Shown here: piece by piece, positions 17,053 to 25,391 of the stretch
Position numbering within the stretch: position 1 is the stretch's first letter
Layout of the letters: every line of letters starts with the position of its first letter
Assembly (NCBI RefSeq): GCF_900100695.1
Contig: NZ_FNCF01000002.1
Coordinates: 248,001-312,000, forward strand
Reading direction: 5' to 3'
Origin: Klenkia brasiliensis
GTDB lineage: Bacteria; Actinomycetota; Actinomycetes; Mycobacteriales; Geodermatophilaceae
DNA: 64,000 nt
Translations under genes and position numbers: made by a program
Notes under the pieces: generated by a model
What the model was told of the DNA's origin: nothing
Seen by the model: only the letters and a program-made list of their open reading frames with translations
Databases searched by the model: none

Positions 17053-17901
17053 GTGTCCTACGTCGACCCACCCACCTTCGTCACGAAGATGATCGACGCC
17101 GGCCAGTCCAAGGTGCTGATGTCCACCCGCGACACCGTCATCCGGGCCTTCATGGCTGGTGCGATCCTGGCCCTGGCTGCCGCCTTCGCGGTGACCATCA
17201 CGGTGCAGACCGGCAACCCGCTGCTCGGTGCGCTGCTGTTCCCGGTCGGCTTCTCGCTGATCTACCTGATGGGCTTCGACCTGCTCACCGGGGTCTTCAC
17301 CCTGGTGCCCCTGGCGCTGCTGGACAAGCGGCCGGGGGTCACCTGGCGCAGCATGCTGCGCAACTGGGGTCTGGTGTTCCTCGGCAACCTGCTCGGCGCG
17401 CTCACCGTCGCGCTGATGATGGCGGTGGTCGTCACCACCGGCTTCTCCACCGGGCCGGACGAGGTCGGCGCCAGGCTGGGCGAGATCGGGCACGACCGCA
17501 CCGTCGGCTACGCCGAGGCCGGCGCCGGCGGGATGCTGACCCTGTTCATCCGCGGGGTGCTGTGCAACTGGATGGTCTCCACCGGCGTGGTCGCCGCGAT
17601 GATGTCGACCAGTGTGCCCGGCAAGGTGATGGCGATGTGGATGCCGATCATCATCTTCTTCTACATGGGCTTCGAGCACTCCGTGGTCAACATGTTCCTG
17701 TTCCCCATCGGCCTGTTCCTCGGCGCAGACTTCACCCTGGGCGACTACATCCTGTGGAACGAGCTGCCGACCGTCCTCGGGAACCTGGTGGGCGGTCTGA
17801 CGTTCGTCGGGCTGACCCTGTACGCCACCTACGCCCGCACCGGCAGCAAGCGCGATCCGGCCCCCAGCACGACCGACGACCGCAGCCCGGCTGCGGTCTG
17901 A
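17053..17901 (+). CDS. Formate/nitrite (FNT) family channel
   Basis: 282 residues with six hydrophobic helices. The start SYVDPPTFVTKMIDAGQSK is the usual FNT N-terminus before the first helix. FNT pentamers move small monovalent anions such as formate, nitrite or hydrosulfide. The cyanase gene begins 17 bases downstream, so the physiological cargo may be cyanate or bicarbonate-linked anions; that is inference from context. The first codon is GTG 17053 after GGAGGAG. Confidence 0.9.
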   Translation: MSYVDPPTFVTKMIDAGQSKVLMSTRDTVIRAFMAGAILALAAAFAVTITVQTGNPLLGALLFPVGFSLIYLMGFDLLTGVFTLVPLALLDKRPGVTWRSMLRNWGLVFLGNLLGALTVALMMAVVVTTGFSTGPDEVGARLGEIGHDRTVGYAEAGAGGMLTLFIRGVLCNWMVSTGVVAAMMSTSVPGKVMAMWMPIIIFFYMGFEHSVVNMFLFPIGLFLGADFTLGDYILWNELPTVLGNLVGGLTFVGLTLYATYARTGSKRDPAPSTTDDRSPAAV

Positions 17902-17918
17902 GACGCGAGGAGAGCACC

Positions 17919-18368
17919 GTGAGCATCCTGATGACCAAGGCCGAGGCCGCCGACCACGTGCGCACCGCCCGGGTGCGCAAGGGCCTGACCTGGACGGCGA
18001 TCGCCGACGAGCTGGGCACCCCGGTGGTCTGGACGACCGCGGCGCTGCTCGGCCAGCACCCCGTCCCCGGCGAGGTGGCGCAGCGGGCCGGCGCGTTCCT
18101 CGACCTCGACGAGGCGGTCGTCGAGGCGCTGCAGCTGCAGCCGTACCGCACCGCCGACCCGGCGCTGCGGAGCGACCCGACGATCTACCGGCTGCACGAG
18201 GCCCTGGCCGTGTACGGCCCGGCCCTCAAGGAGCTGATCCACGAGGAGTTCGGCGACGGGATCATGAGCGCCATCAACTTCAAGGTCGACATCACCCGGC
18301 GCCCCGACCCGGGGGGTGCCCGCGTGGTGATCACCCTCGACGGCAAGTTCCTGGACTACGCCTGGTGA
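17919..18368 (+). CDS. cynS: Cyanate hydratase (cyanase)
   Basis: 149 residues, close to the usual 147-156. Cyanase turns cyanate and bicarbonate into ammonia and CO2. The active-site set is complete: Arg91 and Glu94 in YRLHEALAVYG and Ser117 in GDGIMSAINF, matching E. coli Arg96, Glu99 and Ser122. The N-terminal half is the helical bundle. GTG 17919 follows GAGGAG. It sits right behind the FNT channel and probably shares its message, giving an uptake-and-detoxification or nitrogen-scavenging pair. Confidence 0.95.
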   Translation: MSILMTKAEAADHVRTARVRKGLTWTAIADELGTPVVWTTAALLGQHPVPGEVAQRAGAFLDLDEAVVEALQLQPYRTADPALRSDPTIYRLHEALAVYGPALKELIHEEFGDGIMSAINFKVDITRRPDPGGARVVITLDGKFLDYAW

Positions 18369-18420
18369 CCGCGACGCGGACCAGCTGACCGCCGGCGCAG
18401 CCGATCGGTCGAGGGAGCTC

Positions 18421-18451
18421 GAGCCGGTCGGTGGATGCCACCGGCCGGCTC
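18421..18451 (+). terminator. Terminator-like inverted repeat after cynS
   Basis: GAGCCGGTCGGTGG and CCACCGGCCGGCTC pair over 14 bases with one G-T mismatch around the loop ATG, 53 bases after the cynS stop and 20 before the next remnant. Confidence 0.5.
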
Positions 18452-18470
18452 GGCCCGCCAGGGTCGGGGC

Positions 18471-19262
18471 ATGGCTCTGATCGAGGTGCGCGGACTGCGC
18501 AAGACCTACGGCCGCACGGTCGCGGTGGACTCGCTGGACCTGGACGTCGCCGAGGGGCAGGTGGTCGGCGTCCTGGGCCCCAACGGGGCGGGCACGACCA
18601 CCACCGTCGAGTGCGTCGCCGGTCTGACCCGCCCCGACGCCGGCACCGTGACCGTCGCCGGGCACGTGCCCTGGCGTGACCGCGGCGCGGTCACCCGGCT
18701 GCTCGGCGTCCAGCTGCAGAGCTCGGGCCTGCCGGCCGAGCTCACCGCCCGGGAGGCGGTGCAGCTGGTCGCCGCCTGCCACGACGACCCGGTCGACCCC
18801 GACGAGCTGACCACCGGCCTGGACCCCGAGGCCCGCCGGCAGACCTGGGACCTGGTCCGCGACGTCCGCGACGCCGGGACGACGGTCGTGCCGGTCACCC
18901 ACCTCATGGAGGAGGCCCAGCAGCTGTGCGACCGGGTCACGGTGGTGGCCGGTGGCCGGGTGGCCCCGACCAGCTGGTCGCCGCGCTGCGGGCCGCGGCG
19001 GCAGGTGAGTCGGTGCTCTCGCCCGCGGTGGCCACCCAGGTGGTGTCCCGGCTGCGCGGGGAGACCGGTGGCGGGCTGACCGACCGGGAGCTGGCGGTGC
19101 TGCGGCTGGTCGCGCAGGGCACCCCGAACCGGGCGATCGCGGCGTCGCTGTTCGTCAGCGAGGCCACGGTGACGACGCGCCTCGGGCACGTGCAGCAAGC
19201 TCGGCGCCGCCGACCCCGCCGCGGCCGTGGCCACCGCCTACCAGCGAGGCATCCTGCTCTGA
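18471..19262 (+). pseudogene. Remnant: ABC transporter ATPase fused to a LuxR-type response regulator tail
   Basis: The first part reads as an ABC ATPase but Walker A is GPNGAGTTTT, lacking the essential Lys, and the stretch between the Q-loop (QLQSSG) and TTGLDPEARR is missing, so the LSGGQ signature and Walker B are gone. Near 18960 the frame changes and a response-regulator C-terminus begins (PDQLVAALRAAAAGE, then the HTH with LTDRELAVLRLVAQG). A further frameshift near 19195 restores KLGAADPAAAVATAY before the TGA at 19260. Such ATPases often lie with permease, kinase and regulator genes, so the locus looks like the collapsed remains of one operon. Confidence 0.8.
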
Positions 19263-20002
19263 CCCGCGACCGCGTCCAGCAGGTCGGCGCGGGCGGTGGC
19301 CAGTGACGGGCCGTACCAGGTCAGCTGCCGGCCGCTGACCAGCGCGGTCGCCCGGCCGGGGAAGGCCTCGGGCCCGTCGTCGGCGGTGAAGACGTAGGGC
19401 TCGTCGGGCAGCAGCACCAGCTCGGCGTCGACCGCGGCCGGGTCGGCCTGCGGGTAGCGCTCGGCGGTGACGGCGTTGGTGCAGCCCAGCCGGGCCAGCA
19501 GGTCGCCGGTGAAGGTGCGCGCGCCCACCCACATCCACGGGTCGCGCCAGATCGCCACGGCCACCCGCGGGCCGCGCCCGGGCGGCGGCGCCCAGGCCTG
19601 CTCGGCGGCGGTCAGCCAGGCGGGTGCCGGCACCTGCAGGACGTCGACGAGGAGCCGGCGCATCGAGGCGAAGGCGTCGTCCAGGGTCTCGATCCGGGTC
19701 ACCCAGACCGGGATTCCGGCCTCCCGCAGCCGGCGGACGTCGAGCTCCCGGTTCTCCTCCTGGTTGGCCACCACGAGGTCGGGTGCCAGCTCGCGGACCG
19801 CGGCCAGGGAGGGGTTCTTGGTGCCGCGCACCCGCGCGACGTCGAGGTCGGCCGGGTGGGTGCACCAGTCGGTCGCGCCCACCAGCCGGTCGGGGACGGT
19901 GACCGCCAGCGCCTCGGTCAGCGACGGGACGAGGGAGACCACCCGCCGCGGCGGGTGCGGGAGCGGTACGGGGTGCCCCAGGTCGTCGTGCAGGGCGGTC
20001 AC
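19238..20002 (-). CDS. BtuF-like helical-backbone metal receptor
   Basis: 254 residues resembling periplasmic binding protein family III (TroA/BtuF superfamily): RVVSLVPSLTEAL near the N-terminus, DLVVANQEENRE at the end of the first lobe, and a second lobe from about 130. There is no signal peptide or lipobox, so unlike transport BtuF it would stay in the cytoplasm. Its GTG overlaps the stop of the marR gene by four bases, placing it in the icmF-marR operon; since IcmF needs B12, a corrinoid-binding role is an attractive inference. The tail overlaps the neighbouring remnant by 25 bases. Confidence 0.75.
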   Translation of the reverse strand: MTALHDDLGHPVPLPHPPRRVVSLVPSLTEALAVTVPDRLVGATDWCTHPADLDVARVRGTKNPSLAAVRELAPDLVVANQEENRELDVRRLREAGIPVWVTRIETLDDAFASMRRLLVDVLQVPAPAWLTAAEQAWAPPPGRGPRVAVAIWRDPWMWVGARTFTGDLLARLGCTNAVTAERYPQADPAAVDAELVLLPDEPYVFTADDGPEAFPGRATALVSGRQLTWYGPSLATARADLLDAVAGQSRMPRW

Positions 20003-20484
20003 CCCAGGTCGCCGGCGTCGGCGCGCAGCTCGCGGAGGACGTCGACCAGGTCGCGCACCCTCTCCGGGGCCAGGCCGGGGCGGGTGAAGACCTCGGCGTT
20101 GAGGGCGTCGGTGGCCTTGGCCGCCAGCCGCCGGCCCTCGTCGGTGACCGAGACGACCACCACCCGGCCGTCGGACGGCGAGGGCCGCCGCACCACCAGC
20201 TCGGCCGCCTCCAGCCGCTGCGCCGCGTTGGTGACCGACGCCGGGTGCACCTGCAGCAGGGCGCCGGCCCGCGTCATGGGCAGCGAGCCCTCGCGGGTGA
20301 AGGACAGCAGCTGCAGCAGCTCGTAGCGGGCGAAGGTGAGCCCGAGGGGGCGCAGCACGGCGTCCACCCGGGCCTGCACGATCGCCTGCGCCCGCATGAT
20401 CGAGGTGACGGCGAGCATCCCGGGGGTGGCGTCGTCCCACCCCCGGGCCGACCACTGCCGCCCGGCCTCCTCGATCGGGTCCAT
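19999..20484 (-). CDS. MarR-family regulator
   Basis: 161 residues with the winged helix-turn-helix at about 45-110 (LTFARYELLQLLSF, HPASVTNAAQRLEAAELV) and wing residues RRPSPSDGRVVVVSVTDEG, classical for MarR. ATG 20484 overlaps the icmF stop (ATGA), so it is co-translated with the mutase. It is therefore the prime candidate for binding the inverted repeat before icmF and responding to an acyl-CoA or related ligand. The ligand is not visible. Confidence 0.88.
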   Translation of the reverse strand: MDPIEEAGRQWSARGWDDATPGMLAVTSIMRAQAIVQARVDAVLRPLGLTFARYELLQLLSFTREGSLPMTRAGALLQVHPASVTNAAQRLEAAELVVRRPSPSDGRVVVVSVTDEGRRLAAKATDALNAEVFTRPGLAPERVRDLVDVLRELRADAGDLG

Positions 20485-23400
20485 CAGACGTTGCGCCGGT
20501 ACTGGCCGCCGACCTCGAAGAACGCGTCGCTGATCTGGCCCAGCGAGCAGACCCGGACGGCGTCCATCAGCGCGGCGAAGACGTTGCCGCCGTGCATGGC
20601 GGCGTCCTGCAGCGCCGACAGCGCGGCCGGCGCCTCCGTGGCGTGCCGGGCGTGGAAGTCGGCCAGCCGCCGCAGCTGCGACTGCTTCTCCTCCTCGGTG
20701 GCCCGGGCCAGCTCCACGGTCTGCGGCGCCTCCTCGGCGGCGTGCGGGTCCAGGAAGGTGTTCACCCCGACGATGGGCAGCGAGCCGTCGTGCTTGCGGT
20801 GCTCGTAGAGCATCGACTCGTCCTGGATCCGGCCGCGCTGGTAGCCGGTCTCCATGGCGCCCAGCACGCCGCCGCGCTCGGCGATCCGGTCGAACTCGGC
20901 GAGCACGGCCTCCTCGACCAGGTCGGTGAGCTCGTCGACGACGAAGGAGCCCTGCAGCGGGTTCTCGTTCATCGCCAGGCCCCACTCCTGGTCGATGATC
21001 ATCTGGATGGCCAGCGCCCGGCGGACCGAGTGCGCCGAGGGCGTGGTGACGGCCTCGTCGTAGGCGTTGGTGTGCAGCGAGTTGGCGTTGTCGTAGATCG
21101 CGCACAGCGCCTGCAGCGAGGTGCGGATGTCGTTGAAGTCCATCTCCTGCGCGTGCAGCGACCGGCCCGAGGTCTGCACGTGGTACTTCAGCTGCTGGGC
21201 CCGCGGGTTGGCCCCGTAGCGCTCCTTCATCGCCACCGCCCAGATCCGGCGGGCGACCCGGCCGATGACGGTGTACTCGGCGTCCATGCCGTTGGAGAAG
21301 AAGAAGCTCAGGTTGGGCGCGAAGTCGTCGATGGACATGCCGCGCGCCAGGTAGGCCTCGACGTAGGTGAACCCGTTGGCCAGGGTGAAGGCGAGCTGGC
21401 TGATGGGGTTCGCCCCGGCCTCGGCGATGTGGTAGCCCGAGATCGAGACCGAGTAGAAGTTGCGCACCTTCTCGGCGATGAACCACTCCTGGATGTCGGC
21501 CATGCAGCGCAGCGCGAACTCCGTGGAGAAGATGCAGGTGTTCTGGCCCTGGTCCTCCTTGAGGATGTCGGCCTGCACCGTGCCGCGGACGTTGCCCAGC
21601 ACCCACGCCCGCACCTCGGCCGGGTCCTCGTCGGGGTGGGCGGCCAGCCGCTGGTCGATCGCGGTGTTGAGGAACATCGCGAGGATCGCGGGGGCGGGGC
21701 CGTTGATCGTCATCGACACCGAGGTGGACGGCGAGCACAGGTCGAACCCGTCGTAGAGCACCTGCATGTCCTCGAGCGTGGCGATCGAGACGCCCGAGGT
21801 GCCGACCTTGCCGTAGACGTCCGGGCGCGGGTCGGGGTCGCGGCCGTAGAGGGTGACCGAGTCGAACGCGGTCGACAGCCGGGTCGCCGGCTGGCCCTCG
21901 GACAGCAGCTGGAAGCGCCGGTTGGTGCGGAACGCGTCGCCCTCGCCGGCGAACATGCGGGCGGGTGCCTCGCCGTCGCGCTTGAACGGGAAGACGCCGG
22001 CGGTGTAGGGGAACCGGCCGGGCACGTTCTCCGAGCGCAGCCAGCCGACGAGCTGGCCGTGGTCGTCGGTGCGCGGCAGCGACACCCGCCGCACCGTGTT
22101 GCCCGACAGGGTCTCCCGGGTCAGCGGGACGGCGATCTCCCGGCCCCGGACCGTGTAGGTGTACTCGTCGCCGGAGTAGTCGGCCACGAGCTGCGGCCAC
22201 TCGTCGAGCAGGTGCACGGTGCCCGGGAGCAGGTCGATGCCGTCGGCCCTCCTGCGGGCGGCCTCGGCGGCGTCGCCGTCCAGCAGCCCCGCCGCCGTCC
22301 GCAGGTGCTGGCGGTCGCGGGCGAGGGCGGCCTGCTCGGCCGTCGTGCGGTGGTAGCCGCGCACGGTGTCGGCGACGTCGGCCAGGTACCGGGACCGGGA
22401 CGACGGGACGACGCTGGTCAGCCCGGTGGAGGCCATGACGTCGACCGTCGGCAGCACGCCGGTGGCCAGCGACAGCCCCTTGCCGGCCAGCAGCTTCTTC
22501 AGCTCCTGGAACAGCGCGGTGACCCCGTCGTCGTTGAACCGGGCGGCGCTGGTGCCGAAGACCGGCATGGTCTCCCAGCTCTGGCCGAACGCCTCGCGGT
22601 TGCGCACCAGCTGGCGGGCGACGTCGCGGCGGGCGTCCTCGGCGCCGCGGCGCTCGTACTTGTTCACGGCGACGACGTCGGCGAAGTCGAGCATGTCGAT
22701 CTTCTCCAGCTGCGACGCGGCGCCGAACTCCGGCGTCATCACGTACAGCGAGACGTCGGAGAACGGCAGGATCGCCGCGTCGCCCTGCCCGATGCCCGGG
22801 GTCTCCACGACGACGAGGTCGAAGCCCGCGGCCTTGGTGGCGGCGATGACGGAGTCGAGGTGCTCGGGCACCTGCGCGCCGGCGGTGCGGGTGGCCAGCG
22901 AGCGGAAGAACGTCGAGCCGCGGTCGCCGGTCTCCAGGGCGTTCATCCGGATCCGGTCGCCGAGCAGTGCGCCGCCGCCGCGGCGGCGGGAGGGGTCGAC
23001 GGCGAGGACGGCGATGCGCAGCTTGTCCTCCTGGTCCAGCCGCAGCCGGCGGAGCAGCTCATCGGTGAGCGAGGACTTGCCCGACCCGCCGGTGCCGGTG
23101 ATGCCCAGGACCGGCACGTGCCGCTGCGCCGCCTCCCGGGTCACCCGCTCGGCCAGCTCGGGGTCGGCGCCGGCCTCGAGCACCGTGATGGCGCGGGCCA
23201 GGGCGGCGGGGTCGCCGGTGAGCAGGGCCTCGACGTCGGGGCCCTCGGCGGTCAGGTCGACGTCGCAGGCCGCGATGAGCTCGTTGATCATGCCGGGCAG
23301 GCCGAGGCGCTGGCCGTCCTCGGGGGCGAAGATGCGCACGCCGCGGGAGCGCAGCAGCGCGATCTCCTCGGGGACGATCACGCCGCCGCCCCCGCCGAAG

Positions 23401-23684
23401 ACCTGCACGTGGCCGGCGCCGTGCCGCGCCAGCTCCTCCACCAGGTAGGAGAAGTACTCGACGTGCCCGCCCTGGTAGGAGCTCAGCGCGATGCCCTGCG
23501 CGTCCTCCTCGAGCGCCGCCCGGACGACGGTGGCCACGCTGCGGTCGTGGCCCAGGTGGACGACCTCCGCACCCTGGCTCTGCAGCAGCCGCCGCATGAC
23601 GTTGATCGCGGCGTCGTGCCCGTCGAACAGGCTCGCGGCGGTGACGAACCGGACGGGGTTCACGGGCACGTGCAGGTCGGCCAC
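20484..23684 (-). CDS. icmF: Fused isobutyryl-CoA mutase / G-protein chaperone
   Basis: 1066 residues with the IcmF order: B12-binding domain (1-140, with DGHDAAINV, His23 the likely cobalt ligand), MeaB-like GTPase (about 190-400, P-loop GTGGSGKSS at 197-205), then the large TIM-barrel mutase part. It interconverts isobutyryl-CoA and n-butyryl-CoA with adenosylcobalamin, while its GTPase part loads and protects the cofactor. Related IcmF enzymes also act on isovaleryl or pivalyl-CoA, so substrate range is open. Operon with marR and the BtuF-like gene. The start ATG 23684 lies just after the inverted repeat. Confidence 0.95.
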   Translation of the reverse strand: MADLHVPVNPVRFVTAASLFDGHDAAINVMRRLLQSQGAEVVHLGHDRSVATVVRAALEEDAQGIALSSYQGGHVEYFSYLVEELARHGAGHVQVFGGGGGVIVPEEIALLRSRGVRIFAPEDGQRLGLPGMINELIAACDVDLTAEGPDVEALLTGDPAALARAITVLEAGADPELAERVTREAAQRHVPVLGITGTGGSGKSSLTDELLRRLRLDQEDKLRIAVLAVDPSRRRGGGALLGDRIRMNALETGDRGSTFFRSLATRTAGAQVPEHLDSVIAATKAAGFDLVVVETPGIGQGDAAILPFSDVSLYVMTPEFGAASQLEKIDMLDFADVVAVNKYERRGAEDARRDVARQLVRNREAFGQSWETMPVFGTSAARFNDDGVTALFQELKKLLAGKGLSLATGVLPTVDVMASTGLTSVVPSSRSRYLADVADTVRGYHRTTAEQAALARDRQHLRTAAGLLDGDAAEAARRRADGIDLLPGTVHLLDEWPQLVADYSGDEYTYTVRGREIAVPLTRETLSGNTVRRVSLPRTDDHGQLVGWLRSENVPGRFPYTAGVFPFKRDGEAPARMFAGEGDAFRTNRRFQLLSEGQPATRLSTAFDSVTLYGRDPDPRPDVYGKVGTSGVSIATLEDMQVLYDGFDLCSPSTSVSMTINGPAPAILAMFLNTAIDQRLAAHPDEDPAEVRAWVLGNVRGTVQADILKEDQGQNTCIFSTEFALRCMADIQEWFIAEKVRNFYSVSISGYHIAEAGANPISQLAFTLANGFTYVEAYLARGMSIDDFAPNLSFFFSNGMDAEYTVIGRVARRIWAVAMKERYGANPRAQQLKYHVQTSGRSLHAQEMDFNDIRTSLQALCAIYDNANSLHTNAYDEAVTTPSAHSVRRALAIQMIIDQEWGLAMNENPLQGSFVVDELTDLVEEAVLAEFDRIAERGGVLGAMETGYQRGRIQDESMLYEHRKHDGSLPIVGVNTFLDPHAAEEAPQTVELARATEEEKQSQLRRLADFHARHATEAPAALSALQDAAMHGGNVFAALMDAVRVCSLGQISDAFFEVGGQYRRNV

Positions 23685-23706
23685 GGGTCCTCCAGGCAGG
23701 CGATGT

Positions 23707-23750
23707 GTGGACGTCCAAGCAACCTACGCGCCGATTGCTTGGACGTCCAC
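23707..23750. promoter_or_regulatory. Paired operator before icmF
   Basis: The arms GTGGACGTCCAAGCAA (23707-23722) and TTGCTTGGACGTCCAC (23735-23750) are a perfect 16-bp inverted repeat. Each contains the palindrome GGACGTCC, and the two palindrome centres are 32 bp apart, three helical turns, on one DNA face. It lies 23-66 bases upstream of the icmF start in the only gap between the FBP-like gene and icmF. The MarR protein encoded in the same operon is the likely ligand. Confidence 0.75.
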
Positions 23751-23754
23751 GGAC

Positions 23755-24252
23755 CTAGCGCCCGACGACCTGCGCGGCGAACGCGGCCGACCGGCTGCGG
23801 AGCGCCTCGACGCGCTCGGCGACCACCTGGTCGGCGATCGCCTCGATGCCGTCGCCGGCCTCGCTGCTGGTCGGTGGCCGGCGCACGTTGGTGGAGCAGG
23901 CCAGGTCGTCGCACAGCAGCACGCCGAGGGTGTTGCCGGCCCGCCCCGACGCGCCGCCCCGTCGGGCGACGAACAGGCCCGCCCGCACGGTGAGCAGGTC
24001 GCGGCACCAGGCGCACAGGGCCTTCTTCCGCCGCCCGCCCGGCTCGGGGGCGCGCAGCAGCAGGCCGACGGGCCCGCGGTCGAGCTCCAGGACGACGTAG
24101 GCGCGCAGCGGGGCCCGGGGGTCGCGCCACCCCAGGAGGTCGAGGTGCTCCCAGGGCTGGGTGGCGAGGTCGGGGAGGACGGCGTCAGCGGCCTCGCGGC
24201 GGGAGGCGTTGACGAAGGACGCGCGGATCTGCTTCTCGGTCAGGGCGTGCAC
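23755..24252 (-). CDS. FBP C-terminal treble-clef zinc-finger protein (EF-G-binding type)
   Basis: 165 residues. The zinc site is visible as CAWCRD and, about 37 residues later, CDDLACSTNVR, the four-Cys treble clef of the FBP_C family. FusB-type members bind elongation factor G and rescue ribosomes from fusidic acid; actinobacterial homologues are presumed to bind EF-G but most are untested. The start ATG 24252 begins MHALTEKQIRASFVNASRRE, typical of this group. It lies upstream of icmF on the same strand but the operator between them suggests separate transcription. Confidence 0.85.
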   Translation of the reverse strand: MHALTEKQIRASFVNASRREAADAVLPDLATQPWEHLDLLGWRDPRAPLRAYVVLELDRGPVGLLLRAPEPGGRRKKALCAWCRDLLTVRAGLFVARRGGASGRAGNTLGVLLCDDLACSTNVRRPPTSSEAGDGIEAIADQVVAERVEALRSRSAAFAAQVVGR

Positions 24253-24539
24253 AGCTGGCTCCGGTGCGGGAGGAGGGGTGGGGGTCGTCGTCCCGCCCCG
24301 GGCGCGCTGCCGCGACCGGCCCCGCTCAGGGGTCGTCGGTCGTGCGGGTCAGCGCAGCCGGACGCGGGTCCGGCTCGGGGTCGACCAGGCCATCGCGGCC
24401 ACCTGCCTCCCCGCGGGTCCCCCCGCACTCGTGCCTTCCTCGGACCCACCCGACGCTACGCCCGGTGTCCACCCGGTTCCGGCGGTGACCACCCGGGGGT
24501 GTGGCACCGTGGACGGCACACGTCGAGCGAGGAGTGGCA
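24253..24539. other. Intergenic stretch without a supported gene
   Basis: This 287-base divergent region between the FBP-like gene and the hydroxyacyl-CoA dehydrogenase must hold both promoters. Only short frames without family features occur. CCACCCGG and CCACCCGGGGG near 24470-24500 are the only repeats noticed; no clear dyad was seen. Confidence 0.4.
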
Positions 24540-25391
24540 GTGCAGCGGATCGCAGTCATCGGTGGCGGGCAGATGGGGGCCGGCATCGCCGAGGTCAGCG
24601 CCCGGGCGGGGTGCGACGTCGTCGTCGTGGAGGCCGACGAGGCCGGTGCCGAGCGGTTCCGCGCCCGGCTGGAGAAGTCGCTGCAGCGCGCGGCGAAGTC
24701 CGGCCGGCTCTCCACCGAGGACGCCGACGCCGCGTTCGCCCGGGTCGACGTCGCCACCTCGCTCGAGGGGGCCGTGCACGCCGAGCTGGTCATCGAGGCC
24801 GCGCCCGAGGTCGAGGCGCTGAAGCTGGACCTGTTCCGCAAGCTCGACGAGATCCTGCCGCCGGAGGCGGTCCTGGCGTCGAACACCTCGTCGATCCCGC
24901 TGGTGAAGATGGCCAGCGTGACCAAGCGGCCGGACAAGGTCGTCGGCGTCCACTTCTTCAACCCCGCTCCCGTGCTGCCGCTGGTGGAGGTCGTGGCCAG
25001 CCTGCTGACCAGCGACGAGACCCTCGCCGCGGTCACCGCGTTCGCCGAGGACCAGCTCGGCAAGACCACCATCCGGTCCAAGGACCGCGCCGGGTTCATC
25101 GTCAACGCCCTGCTCATCCCCTACCTGCTGTCCGCGATCCGGATGATGGAGAGCGGCTTCGCCTCCGCCGAGGACATCGACGCCGGCATGGTGCAGGGCT
25201 GCGCCCACCCGCAGGGCCCGCTGGCGCTGGCCGACCTGATTGGTCTGGACACCACCGCGGCGGTCGCGCAGTCGATGTACGAGGAGTTCAAGGAGCCCCT
25301 CTACGCCCCGCCGCCGCTGCTGCTGCGCATGGTCGACGCCGGCCTGCTCGGCCGGAAGACCGGCCGCGGGTTCTTCCCCTACGAGCGGTAG
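24540..25391 (+). CDS. 3-hydroxyacyl-CoA dehydrogenase
   Basis: 283 residues, the short single-function type (PaaH/FadB2-like). The Rossmann motif is GGGQMGAGIAE near the N-terminus, the catalytic His and Asn-Pro lie in VGVHFFNPAPVLPLVEVV, and the C-terminal domain starts near 185 (GFIVNALLIPYL). It oxidises (3S)-3-hydroxyacyl-CoA with NAD. GTG 24540 follows GGAG at five-base spacing; a GTG two codons earlier is possible. It overlaps the convergent pabB-pabC gene by 13 bases. Confidence 0.92.
   Translation: MQRIAVIGGGQMGAGIAEVSARAGCDVVVVEADEAGAERFRARLEKSLQRAAKSGRLSTEDADAAFARVDVATSLEGAVHAELVIEAAPEVEALKLDLFRKLDEILPPEAVLASNTSSIPLVKMASVTKRPDKVVGVHFFNPAPVLPLVEVVASLLTSDETLAAVTAFAEDQLGKTTIRSKDRAGFIVNALLIPYLLSAIRMMESGFASAEDIDAGMVQGCAHPQGPLALADLIGLDTTAAVAQSMYEEFKEPLYAPPPLLLRMVDAGLLGRKTGRGFFPYER

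Noticed and set aside
23691-23750. CRISPR-like repeat because of the repeated GGACGTCC units
   Set aside because: There are only two copies, in inverted orientation and with one 12-base gap. This is an operator, not an array.
24326-24500. Small minus-strand frame ending TRTTDDP
   Set aside because: No plausible start with a ribosome site and no conserved feature; it is inside a divergent promoter region.
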